Shown here: one piece after another, positions 1 through 4,891 of the stretch
Position numbering within the stretch: position 1 is the first letter of the stretch
How the letters are laid out: the number at the start of each line of letters is the position of its first letter
Assembly: GCA_035545535.1 (NCBI GenBank)
Contig: DASZYF010000149.1
Span: 1-5,486, forward strand
From: DASZYF01 sp035545535
Lineage (GTDB): Bacteria > Actinomycetota > Actinomycetes > Mycobacteriales > CAJCIY01
DNA length: 5,486 nt
Direction: 5' to 3'
The notes under the pieces: generated by a model
The model's database searches: none
What the model was told of the DNA's origin: nothing
The model's input: only the letters and a program-made list of their open reading frames with translations
Program-made: the position numbers and the translations under genes

Positions 1-285
1 GCTGACCGGCCCCGAACGACGGTCTTCGGCGAAGACGCTTACCCCGCCTTCGCCGACAAGGCCGCAGCGCTGATGCACTCGCTCGCCCGCAACCATCCGC
101 TGATCGATGGAAACAAGCGGCTGGCATGGTCAGCGACGCGCACCTTCTGTCTGCTGAACGGGCGAGACATCCAATACGACGTTGATGATGCGGAGCAGAT
201 GGTGCTCGCCATAGCGGCGGGCACCCTCGACGTACCCGCAATCGCCAAGTGGATCGCCGCGCACCTCGTCTCTGGTTCGGACTGA
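1..285 (+). CDS. Doc/Fic-family toxin (death-on-curing type), C-terminal part, 5' end outside window
   Basis: The frame is open from base 1 to a TGA stop and gives 94 residues without a start, so this is the 3' part of a gene. Family members are usually about 125-130 residues, so roughly 30-35 N-terminal residues are missing. The Fic active-site motif is intact: HPLIDGNKR at fragment residues 32-40, with catalytic H32, acidic D36, and the GNKR anion-binding turn. The segment before it (FGEDAYPAFADKAAALMHSLARN) is the helix that normally leads into this motif in Doc-like toxins. Typical AMPylating Fic proteins have GNGR. Lysine at the third position is the Doc arrangement, and Doc of phage P1 phosphorylates elongation factor EF-Tu and stops translation. 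Toxin activity here is inferred from the family. The antitoxin gene is normally just upstream, which would be off the left edge. The gene converges on the ABM-like gene with 18 bp between the two stops. Confidence 0.88.
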   Translation, partial: ADRPRTTVFGEDAYPAFADKAAALMHSLARNHPLIDGNKRLAWSATRTFCLLNGRDIQYDVDDAEQMVLAIAAGTLDVPAIAKWIAAHLVSGSD

Positions 286-286
286 G

Positions 287-304
287 GCTGAGCGGGAGCT
301 CGGC
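287..304 (+). terminator. Hairpin with GNRA loop between convergent genes, possible terminator
   Basis: Bases 287-293 (GCTGAGC) pair with 298-304 (GCTCGGC) around a GGGA tetraloop, giving a 7-bp stem with one G-U wobble (289/302) when read as plus-strand RNA. It begins just after the toxin stop codon and touches the stop codon of the opposing ABM-like gene. No T-run follows, so it is not a canonical intrinsic terminator. U-poor terminators are common in high-GC actinobacteria. On the minus strand the wobble becomes an A-C mismatch, so it should act better on the toxin transcript. Confidence 0.4.
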
Positions 305-615
305 TATGGCTTGTGGTCGGCGAGGACCTCGAGGTCGATGAACTCCGGCGGGCCGTCCAGGGCATCCATCAGGCCCTTCCGCACTTCGGCGAGGCCCTCC
401 TGGCGACGCGGGTCTGCCTCGCGGGCGCGCGCCGCCTCCTCGCTCTCGAACGTGGCAAGCACGTAGACCACGCCCGGGTCGTTCTGCGACCTCGTCACCA
501 CCTCGCCGAGCAGACCGGAGCCGGGCTGCTCGATCTCCATGAGCTTGTCCATCAGCCCGACGAACCCAGCCTCCTTGCCGTCCTTGAGGCGGCCCTTGAT
601 GATCTGCATCCACAT
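304..615 (-). CDS. Small ABM-like dimeric alpha/beta-barrel protein
   Basis: This gene encodes 103 residues without a signal peptide or membrane segment. The order of elements fits a ferredoxin-like alpha/beta barrel of the antibiotic biosynthesis monooxygenase (ABM) type: a first strand (MQIIKGRLK, residues 3-11), a helix (about 14-30), a strand around GLLGEVVTRS (34-43), a strand VVYVLATFES (49-58), an EEAARARE helix (59-66), a further helix and a last strand FIDLEVL (91-97). Proteins of about 100 residues with this fold form dimers. Some are cofactor-free oxygenases in polyketide tailoring or haem breakdown, and many have no known activity. No catalytic residues can be assigned here. The first ATG is preferred because AAAGGGAG (622-629) lies 6 nt upstream; the in-frame ATG at codon 3 would leave 12 nt. 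It lies 91 bp downstream of the methyltransferase on the same strand, so co-transcription is possible but not shown. Confidence 0.72.
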   Translation of the reverse strand: MWMQIIKGRLKDGKEAGFVGLMDKLMEIEQPGSGLLGEVVTRSQNDPGVVYVLATFESEEAARAREADPRRQEGLAEVRKGLMDALDGPPEFIDLEVLADHKP

Positions 616-632
616 CGCTCGCTCCCTTTCGT

Positions 633-688
633 CGAGCCCAACCTAGGTGCGCAACCTCGGGCGTGTTACGCCACCTGCGTGGGGCTCG
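633..688 (-). other. Intergenic branched RNA fold between methyltransferase and ABM-like genes
   Basis: The 91-bp gap between the two minus-strand genes contains nested complementarity. An outer 7-bp stem pairs CGAGCCC (633-639) with GGGCTCG (682-688). It encloses a 5-bp hairpin, GGCGT/ACGCC with a 3-nt loop (660-672), and a 4-bp hairpin, AGGT/ACCT with a 5-nt loop (645-657). In the minus-strand transcript it lies 18 nt after the methyltransferase stop and ends 17 nt before the ABM-like start, leaving the ribosome binding site (622-629) free. No U-run is present. It could be an attenuator, a processing or stability element, a weak terminator, or chance pairing in GC-rich DNA. Confidence 0.3.
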
Positions 689-706
689 GCGGAAGGGGTA
701 GCGAGC

Positions 707-1564
707 TCACCGCGTCCGCGCGCTGACCAGCCAGGTCGCCGAGGCGAAGGTAACGCCGACCGTGCCCGCGTGACGGGCGAGCGTCGCGCGCAGGTCGTCG
801 TGTGCCCGGCGTACGCCGGCGTTGTCGAGGCCCTGCAGCATCCAGCCCAGCAGGCCCAGCACGAACGGCTGCGCGTCCTCGACGTCGTTGCCGAACCACA
901 TCGGCGCGGCGAGCGGCTCGACCTGTACGTCGGTGAACCCTGCGGTCGTCAGCACACGGCGCGACTCGTCGGGATCGCCGAAGGCGAACGGCCCCGGCGC
1001 CCCGACCGGCGGCGCCGGCAGGTCCCGCCCTGCGGCGAGCGCGACGGACAGTTCGCGGATCCACTCGTTGGGGCCCGGGCCCTGCCACACCAACGTCACG
1101 AGCCGGCCGCCCGGCCGCAGCGCCCGCGCGAGGTTGGCGAACGCCGCGTCGCGATCCCCGAAGAACATCGTCCCGGTGCGGGACACGACGACGTCGAAGC
1201 GGCCGTCGCGGAACGGGTGGATCTGCGCGTCCGCCTGCTCGAACGTCGCATTCCCGACGCCCTCGCGACGGGCGAGCTCGCGCGCGACGTCGAGCATTGC
1301 CGCGGAGAGGTCGATGCCGAGCGCACTACCGGCCGATGCCGCGCGTGCCGCGTCGCGGGTGGTCTGCCCGGTGCCGCAGCCGATGTCGAGCACGCGCTCG
1401 TTGGGCTGGATCGCCGTCGCGGCGGTGAACGCCGCGTCATAGCCGGCGAGAGCCTTGTCGAACCGCTCGGCGTTCGCCGCCCAGAACGCGCCTTCGTCGC
1501 CGTCCCAGGCCCGCGCCGACTCCTTATTGCTCCGGTCCACCGCCACGCTGTGGGTTGCCGCCAT
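707..1564 (-). CDS. Class I SAM-dependent methyltransferase
   Basis: This 285-residue cytosolic enzyme has the Rossmann-like methyltransferase fold. Motif I is VLDIGCGTGQTT (residues 58-69), which binds the methionine part of S-adenosylmethionine. An acidic residue at the end of strand 2 (D85 in ALGIDLS) would bind the ribose, D112 in FEQADAQIHPF is in the adenine-contact position, strand 4 is FDVVVSRTGTMFF (123-135), and LRPGGRLV (149-156) is the usual post-motif III turn. This resembles the UbiE/Methyltransf_11/25 group. The C-terminal 110 or so residues, likely to shape the acceptor site, carry no motif I can tie to a substrate, so the target (small molecule likely) is unknown. The start is supported by GGGAGG (1570-1575) 5 nt upstream. 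The gene is divergent from padR across a 67-bp operator region, the usual arrangement for a PadR target, and precedes the ABM-like gene. Confidence 0.88.
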   Translation of the reverse strand: MAATHSVAVDRSNKESARAWDGDEGAFWAANAERFDKALAGYDAAFTAATAIQPNERVLDIGCGTGQTTRDAARAASAGSALGIDLSAAMLDVARELARREGVGNATFEQADAQIHPFRDGRFDVVVSRTGTMFFGDRDAAFANLARALRPGGRLVTLVWQGPGPNEWIRELSVALAAGRDLPAPPVGAPGPFAFGDPDESRRVLTTAGFTDVQVEPLAAPMWFGNDVEDAQPFVLGLLGWMLQGLDNAGVRRAHDDLRATLARHAGTVGVTFASATWLVSARTR

Positions 1565-1582
1565 GACCGCCTCCCAGGTCTT

Positions 1583-1588
1583 TATACT
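1583..1588 (+). promoter_or_regulatory. Candidate -10 box of the padR promoter
   Basis: TATACT matches five of six bases of the TATAAT consensus and lies in the only clearly AT-richer stretch of the window. Its last four bases fall inside the first palindrome, so a bound repressor would block it. Transcription would begin around 1595, giving a leader of about 35-40 nt before padR. No good -35 hexamer is found at 16-19 bp. The nearest candidate, TTGCCG at 1555-1560, is 22 bp away. On the minus strand TAGTAT (bases 1589 to 1584) could serve as a -10 box for the methyltransferase with a very short leader. Confidence 0.4.
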
Positions 1589-1607
1589 ACCTTTGGTAGT
1601 AACTACC
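1585..1607. promoter_or_regulatory. Probable PadR operator: two overlapping palindromes
   Basis: Bases 1585-1601 form a perfect 17-bp inverted repeat, TACTACC, TTT, GGTAGTA. Its right arm is reused in a second perfect inverted repeat, GGTAGT (1595-1600), A, ACTACC (1602-1607). The site therefore has three arms in alternating orientation, with palindrome centres 8 bp apart at 1593 and 1601. It lies between the divergent methyltransferase and padR starts and overlaps the candidate -10 boxes. PadR proteins bind such palindromes as dimers and often repress both themselves and the neighbouring gene. That this PadR binds here is inferred from position and symmetry. Confidence 0.65.
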
Positions 1608-1631
1608 TACTCCCAAAGGGAGCAACTGTCA

Positions 1632-2270
1632 ATGGCGACGCCCATCGCTCCGCTGACCGCGACGTCGTACGCCGTCCTCGGGCTGCTCGGCATCAAGCCG
1701 TGGAGCAGCTACGAGTTGACCCAGCAGATGGAACGCTCGCTCGGACGGTTCTGGCCGCGCGCGGTGAGCAAGCTCTACGAGGAGCCGAAGAAGCTCGTCG
1801 CGCACGGGCTCGCACGGGCCGGCGAGGAGACCAGCGGCCGGCGCAGCCGCACCGTCTACACGATCACGCCGAAGGGCCGGCGCGCGCTGCGCGGGTGGCT
1901 CGCCGAGCCGGGCGAGGGGCCGGTGCTGGAGTTCGAGCAGATGGTGAAGGTGTTCTTCGCCGAGCAGGGCACGACGTCGGATCTGCGAAGCACCCTCGCC
2001 GCTGTCGACGACTGGGCGAAGGACCGGGCCGCCGAGAGCCACGCGGTCGGCGCGCAGTACCTGCAGGGGGAGGGTCCGTTCCCCGAGCGGCTGCCCGAGC
2101 TGGTCCTCACCTCGCGGTTCCTCACCGACTTCTACGCCTTCGTCCGCGACTGGTCGCAGTGGGCATCCGGCGTCGTCGAATCCTGGCCGGACGATCCGCG
2201 CGAGGCGAGGTACGACGAAGCGGAACTGGCCGAAACCCTCAGGCACGCCGCCGCGGCCGCTGCGCCGTAG
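1632..2270 (+). CDS. PadR-family transcriptional repressor
   Basis: This gene encodes 212 residues. Residues 12-90 are the PadR winged helix-turn-helix: SYAVLGLLGIKPWSSYELTQ (the opening helix and start of the HTH), a helix around FWPRAVSKLYEEPKKLVAHGL (40-60), and the wing, with the characteristic RTVYTITPKGRRALRGWL at 73-90. Residues 100-180 are helical, matching the C-terminal dimerisation domain of the longer PadR subfamily (AphA/Vir_act_alpha_C type), which in known members also takes part in ligand response. The reading frame is open back to 1455, but that part overlaps the methyltransferase on the other strand. The ATG at 1632 is chosen because AAAGGGAG (1615-1622) lies 9 nt upstream and the conserved domain begins right after it. 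It probably represses itself and the divergent methyltransferase through the palindromes at 1585-1607. The ligand is unknown. The protein ends in an alanine-rich tail. Confidence 0.9.
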   Translation: MATPIAPLTATSYAVLGLLGIKPWSSYELTQQMERSLGRFWPRAVSKLYEEPKKLVAHGLARAGEETSGRRSRTVYTITPKGRRALRGWLAEPGEGPVLEFEQMVKVFFAEQGTTSDLRSTLAAVDDWAKDRAAESHAVGAQYLQGEGPFPERLPELVLTSRFLTDFYAFVRDWSQWASGVVESWPDDPREARYDEAELAETLRHAAAAAAP

Positions 2271-2278
2271 GACAACTT

Positions 2279-2323
2279 CCCAGCGAGACTGGGTGCGCGT
2301 CCTCTAGCCGGTGGGAAACCGGC
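2279..2323 (+). other. Tandem hairpins between padR and the secreted-protein gene
   Basis: Two short hairpins with 5-nt loops follow the padR stop codon. The first is CCCAG/CTGGG (2279-2283 with 2289-2293, loop CGAGA). The second is GCCGGT/ACCGGC (2307-2312 with 2318-2323, loop GGGAA). Neither is followed by a T-run. They may end the padR transcript (U-poor termination) or be part of the leader of the next gene, whose start is 50 nt beyond the second hairpin. Confidence 0.35.
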
Positions 2324-2373
2324 CGCAGACCGTGTAGTGCGTCCACTCCTTCACCCACATCGGGAGACGCACG

Positions 2374-2820
2374 ATGACACCAGCACTCAACTCACTCCTC
2401 GCCCGCGGCGCGGTCGTTGCTCTCGTCGCCGGCGGTGCGATCGTCGGCAGCGTCGAGCTCGGCTCGGCTGCGCCCGTATCGGCGACGCACACGCTGAGGT
2501 TCACGACCGTCCAGATCGCCGACCACATGTCGGGCTACTACGACATCGCGGCCAACAAGGACCTGCAGAACGGCAAGGTCGTCGGATACGACGTGACCGA
2601 CTGCTTCATCAACGTCAACACCCACGTCGCCAACTGCGTGATCAACGTCGCGCGGCCCGAAGGCACGATCCGCGGAACCGCGACACTCAACCTCGACAGC
2701 GGCGTCGGCACCGGTGTCATCACCGGCGGCACCCGCGACTACCGCGGCGTGACGGGGACGGTGGCCGCGAAGGCGCTGAGCCAGACCAAGACCGCCGTCA
2801 CCCTCACGTACCACTCGTAG
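2374..2820 (+). CDS. Small secreted protein, allene oxide cyclase barrel-like (dirigent/AOC fold)
   Basis: This gene encodes 148 residues with a clear Sec signal peptide: a short N-region with R11, a hydrophobic stretch AVVALVAGGAIVG (13-25), and small residues before likely cleavage near residues 33-37 (SAAPVSA). The mature part of about 112 residues is predicted all-beta and carries a glycine-rich segment, GTGVITGGTRDYRGVTGTV (112-130), like the conserved turn of the AOC-barrel/dirigent family (typically GTGxYxGARG). Bacterial members are mostly uncharacterised, and cyclase activity should not be assumed. Two cysteines, C77 and C88, are placed to form a disulfide after export. The start is supported by GGGAG (2362-2366) 7 nt upstream. 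There is no membrane anchor, lipobox or sortase motif, so the product is probably released. It ends 31 bp before the histidine kinase and could share its transcript. Confidence 0.72.
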   Translation: MTPALNSLLARGAVVALVAGGAIVGSVELGSAAPVSATHTLRFTTVQIADHMSGYYDIAANKDLQNGKVVGYDVTDCFINVNTHVANCVINVARPEGTIRGTATLNLDSGVGTGVITGGTRDYRGVTGTVAAKALSQTKTAVTLTYHS

Positions 2821-2830
2821 GCACTCGTAG
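2812..2830 (+). repeat. Tandem 9-bp direct repeat across a stop codon
   Basis: CACTCGTAG occurs at 2812-2820 and again at 2822-2830, separated by one G. The first copy contains the stop codon of the secreted protein. The second copy falls in the short gap before the kinase. It looks like a small local duplication by replication slippage; no function is evident. Confidence 0.6.
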
Positions 2831-2851
2831 CCACCGCGCAAAGTTGGCAGG

Positions 2852-4891
2852 ATGCAAACCGTGAGGCCAGCCCCGCGTTGGGTGACGACGGCGGCGATCG
2901 TGACCGCCGTCGTCACCACGCTGGCCGCCGACACCACGGCACTGGTGATCGCCGTCAGCGATCACCACGCAGTGCTGTCGGAGAGCTTTGATGCGGCGGT
3001 GACGCTGGCGTTCGCCATCGTCGGCGCCGTCGTCGCGGGTGCTCGGCCGCGCAACCTCATCGGCTGGCTGATGGTGGGCGGTGGCGCGTTCTGGGCGCTC
3101 GGCAGCGCCGGCGTCGACCTCGGCCGGCACGGCATCGTGGTCAACCCCGGCAGCATCGCGGGCGCTTCCGCGTGCGTGGTGATTGGCGCGATCTGCCGTT
3201 CGATCGGCTGGTACGCGATCACCAACGCCGTGCCGGTCTTCTTCCCCGACGGCAAGGTGGCCGGGCCGAGGTGGCGGTGGCTGCGCCCAGCGCTCGTCGT
3301 GATCCTGGTCGGCGGCATCCTCGATCCGCTCACCGATTCGCAGGCCGACACCGACGGGCTCGGCCACTGGCGCAACCCGCTCGGGCACAGCGCCGCCTCG
3401 CACGTCGCCAGCTCGCTCGGCTCCCTCGCCCACCTCCCGCTCGCGTTCGTCGTCACGATCGCTGCGGTAGCGCATCTGGTCTCGCGGTGGCGCAACGGAG
3501 ATGCGCTGCTGCGCCAGCAGCTCACCCTGTTCGCCGGCGCGGCGGCGCTGCCGATCATCGCAGTACCGCTGTCCTTCACCACTAGCTCGGGCGGCTGGAT
3601 GTTCGATGTCTCCGCGGTCCCGCTGCCCTTCGCGATCGGCTTCGCGGTGCTGGCGCGTGGCCTCTACGACCTGCGATCCGCGGCCAATCGGACCCTGGTC
3701 TGGGTGACGCTGTCGGTGACGGTCGCGGGCCTGTACGCCGCGCTGATCGTCGGGCTGTCGCACGCCGTCGGCGTCGATCAGCGGCGCGGCTGGCTGCCGT
3801 GGGTCGCCGCCGGCGTTGTCGCCGTCGCGGTCGTGCCGCTGCGCGACGTGCTGCAGCGCGCCGTCAACCGGCTGACATTCGGCCGCTGGGACGAGCCGTA
3901 CGCCGTGCTCGCAACCGTCGGTCAGCGCCTCGAGGACACCGTCGACGTCACCCGGCTGCTCTGCGATCTGGCCAGCGAGCTCGAGACGCTCGGGCTGCGC
4001 GACGTGACGATCCTCGACGCGGCGGGTGCACCGCTCGTCGGCGTCGCCCGGACCCATGACGACGCGGTCGAGCAGCCGCTGTCGGCGTACGGCGAGGTCG
4101 TCGGCGCGCTGTCCTATCGTCCGCCGCCGTCAGGGCTGCGCACCCGCGACGAACAGCTGCTCGGCGACCTCGCCGGTCACCTCGGCGGCGTGCTCTACGC
4201 GCACCGGCTGACCATCGATGTGCAGCGGGCGCGGGAGCGGCTGGTCCTGGCGCGCGAAGAGGAACGGCGCCGGTTGCGCCGCGACCTGCACGACGGCCTC
4301 GGCCCGGCGCTCGCCGGCCACCTGCTTCGGCTCGACATGCTGGCGGCGCGAGTTCGCGGCGACGCGTCGGCCGCGGCCTACGTCGATGAGATGCGCACCG
4401 AGCTGCGCGGCACGGTGGACGAGATCCGCCGGGTCGTCGAGGGTCTGCGACCGCCGGCGCTCGACGAGCTCGGCCTGGTCGGTGCGCTCGAGCAGGTCGC
4501 CGACCGGGTCGGTCGCACCAGCCGGATGCAGACCGAGGTCGTTGCCGATGAGCTGCCGCCGCTGTCGGCGGCGGTTGAGGTCGCGACGTTCCGGATCGTC
4601 ACCGAGGCGGTCAACAACGCGGTCAAGCATGCCGGGGCCGCGCGGTGCACGGTCGCGCTGTCGGTCGACGGCGGCGCACTGCGCGTCGTGGTCCGGGACA
4701 ACGGCCGCGGGCTGCCGCCGCCCGGGTCGGTGCAGGGGCACGGGCTGTCGACGATGCGCGAGCGCGCCGAGGAGCTGCGCGGCCGTCTGACAGTCAGCGC
4801 CGGCGACGACGGCGGGACCGTCGTCGAGGCGAGGCTGCCCTTACCGCGCCAGCCGGATGCGGTGCCGCCGCGCGTCGGGGTCGCCCGATGA
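2852..4891 (+). CDS. Membrane sensor histidine kinase, DesK/NarX-like (HisKA_3)
   Basis: This gene encodes 679 residues. The first 330 are membrane-rich, with about eight to ten hydrophobic segments (for example 11-35, 47-64, 70-88, 104-125, 145-160, 190-210, 223-243, 256-270, 279-303, 313-330), and contain RPRNLIGWLM (65-74) and FFPDGK (130-135), patterns common in actinobacterial polytopic kinases. Residues about 345-450 look like a short, degenerate GAF domain, followed by a coiled linker. The HisKA_3 box is RRRLRRDLHDGLGP with phospho-accepting H480. The HATPase domain has an N-box, EAVNNAVKHA (E585, N589), a G1 box, DNGRG (616-620), and a G2 box, GHGLSTMRERAEEL (629-642). The signal is unknown. 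The start is uncertain: ATG 2852 has AGG directly against it, whereas GTG 2861 has GGCAGGA (2846-2852) 8 nt upstream and may be the true start, shortening the protein by three residues. Its stop overlaps the regulator's start as ATGA. Confidence 0.93.
   Translation: MQTVRPAPRWVTTAAIVTAVVTTLAADTTALVIAVSDHHAVLSESFDAAVTLAFAIVGAVVAGARPRNLIGWLMVGGGAFWALGSAGVDLGRHGIVVNPGSIAGASACVVIGAICRSIGWYAITNAVPVFFPDGKVAGPRWRWLRPALVVILVGGILDPLTDSQADTDGLGHWRNPLGHSAASHVASSLGSLAHLPLAFVVTIAAVAHLVSRWRNGDALLRQQLTLFAGAAALPIIAVPLSFTTSSGGWMFDVSAVPLPFAIGFAVLARGLYDLRSAANRTLVWVTLSVTVAGLYAALIVGLSHAVGVDQRRGWLPWVAAGVVAVAVVPLRDVLQRAVNRLTFGRWDEPYAVLATVGQRLEDTVDVTRLLCDLASELETLGLRDVTILDAAGAPLVGVARTHDDAVEQPLSAYGEVVGALSYRPPPSGLRTRDEQLLGDLAGHLGGVLYAHRLTIDVQRARERLVLAREEERRRLRRDLHDGLGPALAGHLLRLDMLAARVRGDASAAAYVDEMRTELRGTVDEIRRVVEGLRPPALDELGLVGALEQVADRVGRTSRMQTEVVADELPPLSAAVEVATFRIVTEAVNNAVKHAGAARCTVALSVDGGALRVVVRDNGRGLPPPGSVQGHGLSTMRERAEELRGRLTVSAGDDGGTVVEARLPLPRQPDAVPPRVGVAR

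Noticed and set aside
1455..1631. Possible N-terminal extension of PadR from an upstream ATG
   Set aside because: It would overlap the methyltransferase start on the other strand and translate through the operator. The ATG at 1632 has a good ribosome binding site, and the PadR domain starts immediately after it.
2314..2343. ECF-sigma-type promoter with GGAAAC as -35 and CGTC as -10
   Set aside because: The spacer is about 20 bp, longer than the usual 16-17 bp, and the -35 bases are part of the hairpin loop and stem, so the match is probably accidental.
2279..2373. Cobalamin-type riboswitch before the secreted protein
   Set aside because: Only one short hairpin core resembles it. The region is about 100 nt, roughly half the needed size, the rest of the conserved core is not found, and the downstream gene has no B12 connection.
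647..2377. A 576-codon plus-strand open frame across the methyltransferase and padR region
   Set aside because: The translation is arginine-rich with no recognisable domain. It runs antisense to the methyltransferase and out of frame with padR, both of which have strong family motifs and ribosome binding sites. It is a by-product of high GC content.
2804..4057. A 417-codon minus-strand open frame opposite the histidine kinase
   Set aside because: It has low-complexity R/D/G/Q-rich translation without a fold signature, and it lies fully antisense to a clear membrane kinase domain.
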